From contig NZ_JAAIKD010000001.1 of the NCBI RefSeq assembly GCF_010820555.1, positions 161,701 through 225,700 of the forward strand: a DNA stretch of 64,000 bases, written 5' to 3'. A program made the translations under genes and the position numbers. Below, piece after piece: positions 37,958-48,017 of the stretch. Source of the stretch: Psychroflexus aurantiacus. Lineage in GTDB: Bacteria; Bacteroidota; Bacteroidia; Flavobacteriales; Flavobacteriaceae. The notes below the pieces were generated by a model. That model saw only the letters and a program-made list of their open reading frames with translations. It was not told the origin of the DNA and did no database searches. How positions within the stretch are numbered: position 1 is the stretch's first letter; each line of letters starts with the position of its first letter.

Positions 37958-40231
37958 CTAAAGTTCAAAAGTTTCTGTAAGCTCAGCCTGGGAGTCCTCC
38001 CCTACAAACACTCGAAAAATTCCTTCTTCAACTACAAATTCCCCTGTATTGGTGTAAAAGCCTAGGTCTTCATCTGTCAGTTGAAATGTGATTTCCCGGC
38101 TTTCTCCGGCTTGCAGTTCAACCTGCTCGAAACTTTTGAGTTCCTTTACCGGTCGCGTTACGCTGGCATATTCATCATGAATGTAGAGCTGCGCCGTAGC
38201 TTTACCACTTCGTTTACCTGTATTACGCACGGTAACCGAAACGGAAACAGTATTGTTATCAGCATAGGTGTTTTCAATTTGCAAATCTTTAAAACTGAAA
38301 CTGGTATAGCTCAAACCATAACCAAACGGATACAATGGAGAGTTATTCTCATCGGAATAATGTGACCAGAACACCTCTCCAGGTGAGGGCAGGTAGGGCC
38401 TCCCGGTAGATTTATGATTGTAATAGATAGGAACCTGACCCACATGCCTTGGAAACGTCATCGGTAATTTAGCGCTCGGGTTATATAGTCCATAAAGAAC
38501 CTCTGCTATAGCGTTTCCGCTTTCGGTACCAAGCTGCCAGGCTTCCACAATCGCCGGAATATGTTCATCTGCCCAGGTGATCGCAAGAGGTCTTCCGTTT
38601 TGCAATACCAAAACAATATTCGGATTGACCTTATACACCTCTTCTAAGAGTTGCTGTTGAACACCTGGTAAATCCAGTCTAGTTCTGCTTCTTGCCTCCC
38701 CGCTTTGCAATCCATGCTCCCCAAGGACCATGACCACCACATCTGCAGATTTTGCTACTGAAATGGCTTCTGCAAAATCACTTGTATCACTGGTATTGAT
38801 TTGAAGTTCTTTGGTAAAGGAGGCCTTGCCTAAAATAACATCTGCTCCTTTGGCATAGGTGTAGGTATTTTGATCAAATTTCGCTAAGCCTTCCAAAACA
38901 GAGACGGCTGTTCCAGGCTCTGCAGCAAGCCTCCAGCTTCCTAAAGGAGAGGTTTTATCATTGGCAAGCGCACCGATGACCGCAATTTTTTGCCCTGATG
39001 AATTTAAGGGCAATACATCCTTTTCATTTTTGAGCAGGACAATAGACTTTTTCGCCATGTCCCTAAGTTCTGCTTTGAATTTTGGTTGATTTACAGTCTC
39101 CTGTTCACGCGTTTCTGAGCAATATTTATAAGGGTCTTCAAAAAGCCCAAGTTCATACTTGACCTTGAGAATTCGACGTACCGAATCATCGATCAATTTC
39201 ATGTCTACCTCACCGGCTTCTACCAGGGTTTTGAGTTCTTCGATGTAATGGTAAGATTCCATATCCATATCAGAACCCGCAATTACGGCTTGTTTAGCAG
39301 CTGCACGGCCATCCTTTACAAAGCCGTGAGCTACCATTTCTCCGGCAGAATCCCAGTCGGTGACAACAAAGCCCCCAAAATCCCACTTCTCTTTGAGTAT
39401 GTCTCTAAGGAGAAATTCATCGCCAGTAGCAGGAATACCATTAAGGACATTGAACGCAGTCATAAAGGATTTAACATCAGCATCAACTGCAGCTCTGAAG
39501 GGAGGAAAAACAACGTTATAAAGGGTTGACGTGCCAATATCTACGGTATTGTAATCTCTGCCTGCTTCAGCAAATCCATAGGCTGCAAAATGTTTGGCAG
39601 TAGCAGCAACCGTATTGGTTGCAGATAAATCATCACCCTGAAAACCCTTTATCCTTGCTTTGGCAATTTCACTGCCAAGAAACGGATCTTCGCCGGCACC
39701 CTCCATGACACGCCCCCATCTGGCATCCCTAGAAATATCTACCATGGGTGCAAAGGTCCAGTTGATTCCTGAAGCTGAAGCTTCTTCAGCAGCGATTTCA
39801 GCAGAGCGTTTTATCGCTTTTAGGTCCCAGCTCGCCGCTTCAGCCAAAGGTATAGGACTAACCGATTTATAGCCATGAATAACATCAAAACCAAATATCA
39901 GCGGAATACCTAGTCGGGATTCTTCAACCGCTAGCTTTTGAACAGCCCTCACATTTTCAACCCCATGCACATTCAGCATAGAACCCACCAAACCCTGTTT
40001 GATATGTTCCAATTTTTTGGCTGCTCTACCCTGATTGGGTTGCGGTCCTGTAAAATCCATAAATCCACTGTACTGATTCATTTGGCCAATTTTTTCTTCC
40101 AGTGTCATTTTAGCCAAAAGTTCATCCACGTTCTGGTCGATTTTTGATTCGTCAACATTTTTATTTAAAGAAGGGTCTTGCTGGCACCCTATTAAAAGGA
40201 GGCCAACAAAACCCAATACAATCCACTTCAT
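37958..40231 (-). CDS. GH3 beta-glucosidase lipoprotein (BglX-like)
   Basis: This 757-residue protein has a short lipoprotein signal (Cys16 in LLLIGCQQD). The GH3 N-terminal barrel has FGFDVIHGYKSVSPIPLAEA near 113-132, KHFAAYG near 213-219 and the nucleophile Asp in FVVTDWDSAGEM (D292). The alpha/beta sandwich domain (AVIGALANDK, VVMVLGEHGLQSGEARSRT) and a C-terminal fibronectin-III-like domain follow. It releases glucose from the non-reducing end of beta-gluco-oligosaccharides in the periplasm. It is the last gene of the susC operon. Confidence 0.94.
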   Translation of the reverse strand: MKWIVLGFVGLLLIGCQQDPSLNKNVDESKIDQNVDELLAKMTLEEKIGQMNQYSGFMDFTGPQPNQGRAAKKLEHIKQGLVGSMLNVHGVENVRAVQKLAVEESRLGIPLIFGFDVIHGYKSVSPIPLAEAASWDLKAIKRSAEIAAEEASASGINWTFAPMVDISRDARWGRVMEGAGEDPFLGSEIAKARIKGFQGDDLSATNTVAATAKHFAAYGFAEAGRDYNTVDIGTSTLYNVVFPPFRAAVDADVKSFMTAFNVLNGIPATGDEFLLRDILKEKWDFGGFVVTDWDSAGEMVAHGFVKDGRAAAKQAVIAGSDMDMESYHYIEELKTLVEAGEVDMKLIDDSVRRILKVKYELGLFEDPYKYCSETREQETVNQPKFKAELRDMAKKSIVLLKNEKDVLPLNSSGQKIAVIGALANDKTSPLGSWRLAAEPGTAVSVLEGLAKFDQNTYTYAKGADVILGKASFTKELQINTSDTSDFAEAISVAKSADVVVMVLGEHGLQSGEARSRTRLDLPGVQQQLLEEVYKVNPNIVLVLQNGRPLAITWADEHIPAIVEAWQLGTESGNAIAEVLYGLYNPSAKLPMTFPRHVGQVPIYYNHKSTGRPYLPSPGEVFWSHYSDENNSPLYPFGYGLSYTSFSFKDLQIENTYADNNTVSVSVTVRNTGKRSGKATAQLYIHDEYASVTRPVKELKSFEQVELQAGESREITFQLTDEDLGFYTNTGEFVVEEGIFRVFVGEDSQAELTETFEL

Positions 40232-40294
40232 ATATTTAATTATGTAATTCTATACTGTTTGGTATTTGTTAAGGATAAACAATACGCTTTAGGC

Positions 40295-41206
40295 TTATTC
40301 TGAAGTAATTACAAACCACCACTCAAATTGACCATTCCCGTCTGTGGTACTCAGTACGATATCATTAGGACTGGAGGTCCAGTCAAATATCCTGTAATTG
40401 TGAGAACCCCCCGTATAATAGCCAATGAATCCAAGTCCGGTCAGACTGATCGTTTCTACACCCCCTGGTCCAATGATAACCCAGCTTTCCTGGAAGTCAT
40501 CATAAGGCAAGTTTTCAATATCGGCGCCATTTGTTACACCACCTGAGACACCTAACTGATCAATCAAACCAGCACGGCCAAACACCGTACCCGATGGATC
40601 TGTTCCACCAGCATCGTTAGTAGCATCCGTTATAAAAGTAAAGGTTCCATCTTCACTAAAAATGTATCTGTCATCATACATACCTACACCCGTTTTTTCG
40701 TTGGGTCCGGCACTGTACCATTCTGTTGGTACAGATCCTTCAGGAGGACCTAAGCCGAAATGCCCTGCTTGTGAAGATTTGATTCTCCAGGTCTTGGTTC
40801 CATCACCAATAAGTTTTTGTAACAATTCTGGCGGAGGAGCATAGGTAGCAAGAACATCAACATCAATTGTTGTAGACGTTTTTACACCTCCGGTACCATA
40901 AGCAATAGCGGTGATGGTGTAGGTGTTTACTCCTAAATCTGAAAAGATAAAGGAAGCACTTCCCGATGGTTCAGTTTTTTGATTGCCATTGTGGATAAAA
41001 CTGAACGAAATGGCATTGTTTGCGCTTGCATTAAAAGTAACCACACCAGAGCCGTCCCCGTTTGGGTTATCGGCATCTGCACCAGCCAGTTCCGCAGTAA
41101 CCGTCAAATTTGAAGGAGCAACAATGTCTCCAAACTGATGATCATCGTCTTGGCAAGCAAATAGCATGAGGCCAAGTAAACCGATTATATAATTTTTTAG
41201 TTTCAT
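40295..41206 (-). CDS. Surface glycan-binding-type lipoprotein with PKD-like domain
   Basis: This 303-residue lipoprotein (MKLKNYIIGLLGLMLFAC, Cys18) carries an Ig/PKD-like domain (about 28-120, APSNLTVTAELAG ... INTYTITAIAYGTGG) and a C-terminal domain (about 128-303, KLIGDGTKTWRIKSSQAGHF ... NGQFEWWFVITSE) seen in beta-glucan loci of Bacteroidetes, sometimes annotated as glucan endo-1,3-beta-glucosidase-like without catalytic proof. No obvious acid pair. It lies 5 nt after the next binding protein and probably serves glucan capture. Confidence 0.75.
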   Translation of the reverse strand: MKLKNYIIGLLGLMLFACQDDDHQFGDIVAPSNLTVTAELAGADADNPNGDGSGVVTFNASANNAISFSFIHNGNQKTEPSGSASFIFSDLGVNTYTITAIAYGTGGVKTSTTIDVDVLATYAPPPELLQKLIGDGTKTWRIKSSQAGHFGLGPPEGSVPTEWYSAGPNEKTGVGMYDDRYIFSEDGTFTFITDATNDAGGTDPSGTVFGRAGLIDQLGVSGGVTNGADIENLPYDDFQESWVIIGPGGVETISLTGLGFIGYYTGGSHNYRIFDWTSSPNDIVLSTTDGNGQFEWWFVITSE

Positions 41207-41211
41207 AGGTA

Positions 41212-43233
41212 TTAATTTACAAGTTTTATTTCATCATAGTAATATTCACTTCCATCTCCAGCAGTTCCAAAATCAAAGAATATGACGATTCTCACATAGT
41301 CTCCATCAGGTGCACCACTAAAGTCATAGACCAATTCTTCCCAGTCGTTTGCCACAGTATTTGTGATATCCACTTCATGTGTTACACTAGCGTCCTGATT
41401 TTCCAGCTTGAGTTTAATGGTTATCCCGGACTTTGGAGAATGCGTTAACACTCTTATTTTAGGGAATGTCGCTAAATCTAAAGGGGTATTAGGTTCGAAA
41501 AATGAACCAGCCCATACTTCAGATCCGGTATTCTTGGTCAGGTTTGCAACCTGGCTGGTCGTATTGATTCCAGTTGGGTTTGGATTTGAAACCACTTCAA
41601 CTGGATCTATGTTTCCAAATACGGTAAAAGTAGGAGCTGTACCCTCAAAATCTTCAATGTCCAGACCGCTGTAATTTAAATCATCAAAATAATAATCGGC
41701 ACCGGTTCCCGCAGTTCCAAAATCAAAGAAAACTGCCATTTTTCCAAAATTTAGGTCAGGATTTGCACCTGCAAAATCAAACTCGACTTCGACCCATTTA
41801 TTGGCTTCTGGCACAATAGACGTAGTTTCAACAAACGTATTTGGATCGTTAGGGTCTTCAAATTTAAGGAGAATTGGAATATTGGCGGTTGGAGACCAGA
41901 CTTTCATAGTGAGTGTAGTCGATACATTAAAATCTACTTTTTCAGTTAAATCGGTGACTACACCAGCCCACGGTTGAGAACCACTTGCTTTATTTTGTCT
42001 TACAACCTGAGAACTTGTGTTTAAACCACCTGCATCAGGGTTAGCAATAACTTCAGCAGAGCCGCCTCCAAAACCAATGAAGTTATAAATCGCAGCCTCC
42101 TGTTCAAACCTTAAAGGAAGTGAGATATTCACAGCACTGGCGGTTCGGATGTTATCAAAATAATAGGTCTCACCGGTTCCGGCTGTATTGAAGTTAAAAA
42201 ATATAGCGAGAATTTCATAAGTTGTTGACAAATCCAATGCAGACATATCAAACGTGAGGGTTTCCCACTCGTTTGCAACTGTGGTTGGCTGCTGGGATTC
42301 CACAAAAATAGAGTTGTCTGAACCGTTTTCAATTTTGAAAAGCACAGGAACACCGGCTTGTGGAGAATAAACGTCCATTTTAATAAGCGTACCGTTGGTA
42401 AAATCTATCGGTGCACTAAGGGTGGTTGAGGTTCCAGCCCAGGTTTCAGAACCTGCCACTTTGGTATAACTTGCCACCGTTTCAGAATCATTAACAGCAT
42501 TAGGAGCGGGATTTGAAATAATCGGCACACCCGCAGATTCGCCACCACCAAAATTATAAAAGGTATAATCTACTGTAGCAGATTCGAAATCCACAGGAAA
42601 TACCAAAGGATCCGTTATCGTAATGGTTTCCGAATAAGAGGTTGTAGCCTCTCCTCCACTCAAAGCGGTAACGGTAATTTCAAAATCTCCAACACTGCCG
42701 TAAGTGTAGGATACCGTTTCATCTAAGTTGAAGCTTAGAGGAGTTTCATCCGCCATTTCACCAAAGGTCACTTCAAAGCCTGCCGCATTATCTGCAGATG
42801 CAGATACACTGACCGATAAGGGGTCGGCTGGAAACCTGGTGATAGTCACCTCTAAATTTTCAGGAGGCAGAAAAGAAACAACCAAAGGCTTGGTAGCCTG
42901 AGCCATGTCATTAGCAATATTTAAAGCAAAAAGCTCTACATCATAATTGCCCTCAGCATAGGTATGCTTAAAAGATTCTCCTGCAGCAATCGTATCTGAA
43001 AGTTCACTCCCATCGCCAAAATTCATAAAAAATTCATTGGCATTTTGGCCTGTAGGGGTAAACGTAACTTCGCCAGAGTTGTCCTGCTCGATGCTGATTG
43101 TCGCATCGATATTGCTGGGTGCTTCAAGGTCTATTTTTGTTAAACCTTCATCTTCAGTACAGCTGATCATACCTAATAATAGGAGCATTACTATACTGAG
43201 TCTTATGTTCTGTTTTAAATTCATAATTTTCAT
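41212..43233 (-). CDS. Multi-module surface glycan-binding lipoprotein (SGBP)
   Basis: This 673-residue lipoprotein has the signal MKIMNLKQNIRLSIV... GMISCTE. Two PKD-like domains span about 35-210. Three copies of one beta-sandwich module then follow (about 213-370, 372-523, 525-673). Each has an SETWAG/SQPWAG/SEVWAG motif, an internal SPxxxxPxLxK strand and a terminal FFxFxTAGxGxxYYFDxI strand. I start at 43233, just after the susD stop; a longer frame overlaps susD and an ATG at 43224 is also possible. The position after susD and the module repeat fit a SusE/F-like laminarin binder. Confidence 0.85.
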   Translation of the reverse strand: MKIMNLKQNIRLSIVMLLLLGMISCTEDEGLTKIDLEAPSNIDATISIEQDNSGEVTFTPTGQNANEFFMNFGDGSELSDTIAAGESFKHTYAEGNYDVELFALNIANDMAQATKPLVVSFLPPENLEVTITRFPADPLSVSVSASADNAAGFEVTFGEMADETPLSFNLDETVSYTYGSVGDFEITVTALSGGEATTSYSETITITDPLVFPVDFESATVDYTFYNFGGGESAGVPIISNPAPNAVNDSETVASYTKVAGSETWAGTSTTLSAPIDFTNGTLIKMDVYSPQAGVPVLFKIENGSDNSIFVESQQPTTVANEWETLTFDMSALDLSTTYEILAIFFNFNTAGTGETYYFDNIRTASAVNISLPLRFEQEAAIYNFIGFGGGSAEVIANPDAGGLNTSSQVVRQNKASGSQPWAGVVTDLTEKVDFNVSTTLTMKVWSPTANIPILLKFEDPNDPNTFVETTSIVPEANKWVEVEFDFAGANPDLNFGKMAVFFDFGTAGTGADYYFDDLNYSGLDIEDFEGTAPTFTVFGNIDPVEVVSNPNPTGINTTSQVANLTKNTGSEVWAGSFFEPNTPLDLATFPKIRVLTHSPKSGITIKLKLENQDASVTHEVDITNTVANDWEELVYDFSGAPDGDYVRIVIFFDFGTAGDGSEYYYDEIKLVN

Positions 43234-43235
43234 AA

Positions 43236-44726
43236 TTAATAGCCTGTGTTTTGTGACCAATTGCCTTGAGAAAACTGAATTTCCTCTATTGGAATTGGGA
43301 ATACATTATTTTTGGGAGCTGTAAATCCTTGGATAGCCTCTGCCGCACGACCTGTTCTAACCAGATCGAAAAAACGGTGGCCTTCACCAACAAGTTCTAA
43401 ACGTCTTTGTTCAAATATTTCCTCGGTTAGCTGACTGCCAGAAACATCGATTTCTGACAAACCAGCTCTTACTCTTACCTGGTTTACGTAGTCCAAAGCA
43501 AGCGCGTCATCAATATTTCCTCTATTTAAAGCTTCTGCTGCCATCAGTAATACATCGGCATAGCGAATAGCTCTGTAGTTATTGGGCTGAGTTAAATTGG
43601 CATCACCCAAATTATCATTTTTCCTAGGTAAATATTTTTTGTTGTAGTAACCGGTATGACCAGTTCTAGGGTCCTGATTTCCTATGGTATAAGAGGCCCC
43701 GGTTTCATCTGCCCACGCTTCTATATCCAGGATGCTTAATTCTCTTCTGAGATCATTAGCTTCAAACGCATCGAAAGTTTCCTGTGTTGGCAAATTGAAG
43801 CCAAAACCAGATTCGTACACAGGTCCACTGTAACCTCTAACGCCGCTAAAGCCAACCATCACATTACCTTCACTACACTGCAGGCACCCAAAGCCTGCAC
43901 CTTCTGCGCCTGTATATTGTACTTCAAAAACAGACTCAGCGCTATTCTCAGCATTATACTCGAAAAGATTCAAAAATTCTTCATCGCCCTGTGTGCCATA
44001 AAGGCGAAATTGACCAGAATTGATCACTGCATTTAAGACTGGAGCTGCGAGAATAAATTCATCCTGATACAGGTGAACTTTACCAAGCAAGGCTTGAGCA
44101 GATGCTTTTGAAGCCCTCCCCACTTGAGGTGACTCCAAAGACATGTCTGCTATGGCTAAATTCAAATCATTCTCAATATAGGTGTATACATCCTCTACTG
44201 AAGATCTTGGGATAGACGTTTCTTCACCTAGTTCAAACCTTCCTTCAGGTTTGATAGGGATAGCTCCAAACCATTTGACCAGTTCAAAGTTAAAATAAGC
44301 TCTCAAAAACCTGGCTTCTGCAATGATCTGGCTTTTGCCTTCGAAGTCAATTTTATCTTTGTTTTCAATGATATAGGAAGCTCTGTAAACTCCTGCAAAA
44401 TTAAAATCCCACACATCATCGATGTTATCATTTACAGGAGTATGCTCCATCTTGTCTACCTGCTGCCAGCCTACCACATCTGTAGCACTTTCTCCTCCGG
44501 CATGTGTATTATCGGAAGCAATCTCGCCTAAGATAACATTGACATAGGTGGCCTGCAGGGGATCATAAGCACCGATTAAAGCAGCTTCAAAATCTTCTGC
44601 GGTCTCAAAAAAGGTGTCAGAAGTCAGTTGATATGGTGGTTTTTCTTCCACAAAATCATCAGCACAGGAAAGCAAACTAAATGCTACACAGGCCATAAAT
44701 AAATTTCTATATAACGTACTCATCAT
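43236..44726 (-). CDS. susD: SusD/RagB nutrient-binding outer-membrane lipoprotein
   Basis: This 496-residue lipoprotein (Cys21 in FSLLSCADDF) has the SusD helical TPR core: FFETAEDFEAALIGAYDPLQ near 39-58, ARFLRAYFNFELVKWFG near 138-154 and a RagB-like C-terminus (RLELVGEGHRFFDLVRTGRA near 449-468). It caps the SusC barrel and delivers glucan oligosaccharides. It follows susC by 10 nt. Substrate specificity cannot be read from sequence alone; the neighbours point to beta-1,3-glucan. Confidence 0.96.
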   Translation of the reverse strand: MMSTLYRNLFMACVAFSLLSCADDFVEEKPPYQLTSDTFFETAEDFEAALIGAYDPLQATYVNVILGEIASDNTHAGGESATDVVGWQQVDKMEHTPVNDNIDDVWDFNFAGVYRASYIIENKDKIDFEGKSQIIAEARFLRAYFNFELVKWFGAIPIKPEGRFELGEETSIPRSSVEDVYTYIENDLNLAIADMSLESPQVGRASKASAQALLGKVHLYQDEFILAAPVLNAVINSGQFRLYGTQGDEEFLNLFEYNAENSAESVFEVQYTGAEGAGFGCLQCSEGNVMVGFSGVRGYSGPVYESGFGFNLPTQETFDAFEANDLRRELSILDIEAWADETGASYTIGNQDPRTGHTGYYNKKYLPRKNDNLGDANLTQPNNYRAIRYADVLLMAAEALNRGNIDDALALDYVNQVRVRAGLSEIDVSGSQLTEEIFEQRRLELVGEGHRFFDLVRTGRAAEAIQGFTAPKNNVFPIPIEEIQFSQGNWSQNTGY

Positions 44727-44736
44727 AATATTTATA

Positions 44737-47700
44737 TTAAAGTTTTACATTTAAACCAAGTGAGAATGTTCTAGGCAAAGGATAAAACCCTAAATCTATC
44801 CCTCCGCCAATTGGAGCTCCGGTTGAAGCTGTTGGGTCATAGCCTGAATATTCAGTGAACGTGAACGCATTGTCAACTTTCGCATAAAGTTTTAATGAGC
44901 TGATACCTACAGATTGAAGTGCCTTTTCGGGTACAAAGTAACCTAACGAAATGGTCTGTATCCTTAAGAAAGAGCCATCCTCAACAAAATAATCTGAGAA
45001 TAATTTATTGGCAGTAGCCGCAGTCGTTACTCTTGGTTCAATAGTTGAAGTGCCGGGTCCTGTCCAGCGATCTAAACGGCGACTCAACATATTTACATTA
45101 GGCTGATCCCGCTCAAAATTTCTCACAATATCACTTCCCAGATTTGCAAATGAGTAAGCACTAAACTCAAAGTTTTTATAAGTGAAAGATAAATTCAATC
45201 CCATGGTGACATCTGGAATTGGGTCTCCGATGTTGGTTCTATCATCCTGGTTAACGATACCATCTCCGTTGACGTCTACAAATCGAATATCTCCCGGACT
45301 CGCATCCACACCAGCAAGCTCTCTTTGTGATGGGTGAGCCTCTACTTCAGTTTGGTTTTGGAATATACCATCGGTTTTAAGTCCGTAGAAGTAACCAATA
45401 GGCTGTCCTACTTCCATTCTTGCCGGAGGTAATTGTCCAACACTAAACTGTCCGCCTTCCAAAAATGGAGCTCCGTTAATTTTGGTGACTTCATTGTTGA
45501 TCGTACTCACGTTGTAATTTATGTTGAAAGAAAAGTTGTCACTAACTTCCTTGCTATAACCGATAGCCGCTTCAAATCCGTAATTCTTAACTGTTCCTGC
45601 ATTTCTTGTAGGTGCAGAACTTCCTGGAGCAGCGGTACCAAAAATACCAGACGTCGGAATAAAAGGAATAAGAAGGTCTTCTCTGGTGTTATCGTAATAA
45701 TCTAAAGTGACGTCTAGACTATTATCAAATAATTTTAAATCTAAACCTATATCCAGCTTCTTCGCGGTTTCCCATTTAACATTAGGATTGGCAACCGGTC
45801 CAAGAGCCTGACCGTTGGTCAAGTTTTGTTCATCTCCAAGCACATAAGTGGCTTCTCCACTTAGCACGGACAAGAATAGAAAATTAGGTATTCTGTCGTT
45901 CCCAAGTTCACCGTAACTTGCTCTTAATTTAGCAAAATTCAATACATCGTTTGTTCCGATAAAATCTTCTTCAGTGATTATCCAGCCTCCTGTTACAGAA
46001 GGGAACCAGGCTGTAGAGTTGTTGGGACCAAAGTTTGATGAGGTATCTCTTCTAAGAATACCCGTTAACAAATAACGGTCCTTAAATGAAAACTGTACCC
46101 TGCTAAAATAAGACAGTCTTCGAAATTCACTTACAAAAGAGCCGTTGGTCTGGTTATCTCCCACTCCAGTAGCAGTTCCTATATCGGCAAATTCATAGCT
46201 GTTTCTAGGCACTCCGGTTCTGGCTCCAAAAAGGCCTTCACCATGTGTTCTAAAAGCAGTCATACCTAGTGTAAAGGTTACATCTAACTCCTTATCAAAA
46301 AATGACTTTTCAATGGTATTGAATAAATCGAAGGTATAATCGTAAAATTCTTGCTGGTTTTGATTGACCTGATTGAAAGGTCTGTTAAAGACTTTACTTG
46401 TACCAAAATCAAATTCCGGGAAGAATTCTCTGTTATTTAAATTGGAGGAGTTAAACCCATAGCGGGCTGTAAGTTTGAAATCCTTGATGTATTCCAATTC
46501 AGCCTGAAAAGATCCACTCAGCCTGTTGCTTTCGAAATCGTTAAAGGTATTGGCGATTTGAGCCAGTGGGTTAGCAACTTCATTGCCCAGATCGATAGTT
46601 CCATCCAGGTTGAAGCGATCAGGTCTTATGGTAGGTGCAATATTGATAGCATTGAACAATACGGAACCAAGCCCGAAAGAATTGATGCCCTGAGAACGGT
46701 TGTTGGTATAAATCACATTTGCACTCAGGTTTAGAAAGTCACGAACATCAGTATTGATAGACAACTTCGCCGTTGTTCGCTTAAAGTTTGATTTCTCCGG
46801 TGCAACTATACCTTTTTGATCCAGATGCGAAGCACTAAACGAATAATCCGTATTCTCAGAACCACCTCGAACAGAGACATTATTACTAACGATCGCTGCG
46901 GTATCAAAAACCTCATCCTGCCAGTCTGTATTGGTTCTTAGTTGACTTACGTCAGGAAAAGGCAAGTTTTGCCCGGCATTGGCATATTTTTCATTGGTAA
47001 GCAAAGCGTACTCTAAGTTGTTGAGAAGCGGCAACTCTCTGGTGGTTTGCTGTAAACCGAAATAGGTATTATAGGTCACTTCTGCGGCCTGATTCCGTTT
47101 ACCGGTTTTGGTTTCGATTAAAACCACACCGTTAGCACCGACTGATCCATAAATAGCAGCCTGTGCATCTTTAAGAACAGTGATGGACTCAATGTCCTGC
47201 GGGTTAATCGAATTAAGACCTCCATCGTATTGAAATCCATCCAATATAATAAGCGGAGAACTGTCCCCATTAGTAGAGATCCCACGTATACGAATATTCG
47301 ATTCAGCACCCGGAGATCCAGATTGAGGGGTTACGCTCACCCCGGCAGTTGTACCCTGCAGCGCATTGGCCGCATTGAGGGGCTCCAAATCCTGAATCGA
47401 CTCGGCATCTACGGTAGATACGGACCCTGTTAATTTTCTCCTGCTACTTGCACCATAACCAATGACTACGACGTCATCTAAGGCCTGAGTATCCGACTGC
47501 AGCTGGATTGTGAAGTCTGTAGTTTCTGCTACATTTACTTTCTTGGTTTCATATCCTAAATACGAAAAAACCAAAGTGGCATCTGTGGGAACTGACCTGA
47601 GAATAAATTCCCCGTCAAAGTTAGTAGTTGTTCCTTTAGTAGTACCTTCTATTATCACATTCACACCAAGTAAGGGCATACCAGAATCTATATCTGATAC

Positions 47701-47781
47701 ACTTCCCTCGATGTTGATTTCTTGTGAATATGTCCACGTGGATAATAGACATAACGTCGCTATTAAAAAGTTTTTAACCAT
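44737..47781 (-). CDS. susC: SusC/RagA TonB-linked outer-membrane transporter
   Basis: This 1014-residue TonB-dependent porter has a signal peptide, an N-terminal carboxypeptidase-regulatory-like domain (about 22-100, GSVSDIDSGMPLLGVNVIIE), a TonB-box-like LDDVVVIGYG at 101-110, the plug (ALQGTTAGVSVTPQSGSPG, IRIRGISTNGDSSPLIILDG, ESITVLKDAQAAIYGSVGANG) and a long beta barrel ending SLGLNVKL. It pairs with SusD to import laminari-oligosaccharides. No STN domain, so no anti-sigma signalling is expected. Confidence 0.97.
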   Translation of the reverse strand: MVKNFLIATLCLLSTWTYSQEINIEGSVSDIDSGMPLLGVNVIIEGTTKGTTTNFDGEFILRSVPTDATLVFSYLGYETKKVNVAETTDFTIQLQSDTQALDDVVVIGYGASSRRKLTGSVSTVDAESIQDLEPLNAANALQGTTAGVSVTPQSGSPGAESNIRIRGISTNGDSSPLIILDGFQYDGGLNSINPQDIESITVLKDAQAAIYGSVGANGVVLIETKTGKRNQAAEVTYNTYFGLQQTTRELPLLNNLEYALLTNEKYANAGQNLPFPDVSQLRTNTDWQDEVFDTAAIVSNNVSVRGGSENTDYSFSASHLDQKGIVAPEKSNFKRTTAKLSINTDVRDFLNLSANVIYTNNRSQGINSFGLGSVLFNAINIAPTIRPDRFNLDGTIDLGNEVANPLAQIANTFNDFESNRLSGSFQAELEYIKDFKLTARYGFNSSNLNNREFFPEFDFGTSKVFNRPFNQVNQNQQEFYDYTFDLFNTIEKSFFDKELDVTFTLGMTAFRTHGEGLFGARTGVPRNSYEFADIGTATGVGDNQTNGSFVSEFRRLSYFSRVQFSFKDRYLLTGILRRDTSSNFGPNNSTAWFPSVTGGWIITEEDFIGTNDVLNFAKLRASYGELGNDRIPNFLFLSVLSGEATYVLGDEQNLTNGQALGPVANPNVKWETAKKLDIGLDLKLFDNSLDVTLDYYDNTREDLLIPFIPTSGIFGTAAPGSSAPTRNAGTVKNYGFEAAIGYSKEVSDNFSFNINYNVSTINNEVTKINGAPFLEGGQFSVGQLPPARMEVGQPIGYFYGLKTDGIFQNQTEVEAHPSQRELAGVDASPGDIRFVDVNGDGIVNQDDRTNIGDPIPDVTMGLNLSFTYKNFEFSAYSFANLGSDIVRNFERDQPNVNMLSRRLDRWTGPGTSTIEPRVTTAATANKLFSDYFVEDGSFLRIQTISLGYFVPEKALQSVGISSLKLYAKVDNAFTFTEYSGYDPTASTGAPIGGGIDLGFYPLPRTFSLGLNVKL

Positions 47782-47842
47782 ATCTATAAATTGTTTAATG
47801 TAAATCTAATGTTAAAGTTGTTTTTTTATGCTTTTTTTGGCT

Positions 47843-47857
47843 TACAAAAAAACTACA
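47843..47857 (-). promoter_or_regulatory. Candidate shared upstream element, copy C
   Basis: The minus strand reads TGTAGTTTTTTTGTA, 62-76 nt before susC, aligning 13 of 15 bases with copy B. Confidence 0.35.
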
Positions 47858-47941
47858 CGTCTTGAAAAGTTTAAGTTTTGTTAAATAAATTATCGTTAAG
47901 TCTTATTTTTAGAGGGTTAAGCTAATTGTTAAAACATCCAA

Positions 47942-47993
47942 CTACATCGATGTAGAAAGTCGAAAAAAGTGATTTTGTATAGCTAATGTATAG
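47942..47993. promoter_or_regulatory. Candidate operator upstream of susC (palindrome plus GTATAG repeats)
   Basis: CTACATCGATGTAG (47942-47955) is a perfect 14-bp palindrome. 17 nt further is TTTTGTATAG (47973-47982), then a second GTATAG (47988-47993), 11 nt in phase. The same arrangement recurs at 52266-52322 upstream of the sugar porter, with spacing 26-27 nt between the ATCGAT core and TTTTGTATAG. Confidence 0.55.
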
Positions 47994-48017
47994 TTATAAA
48001 TGTCAATTGTATTGGTT

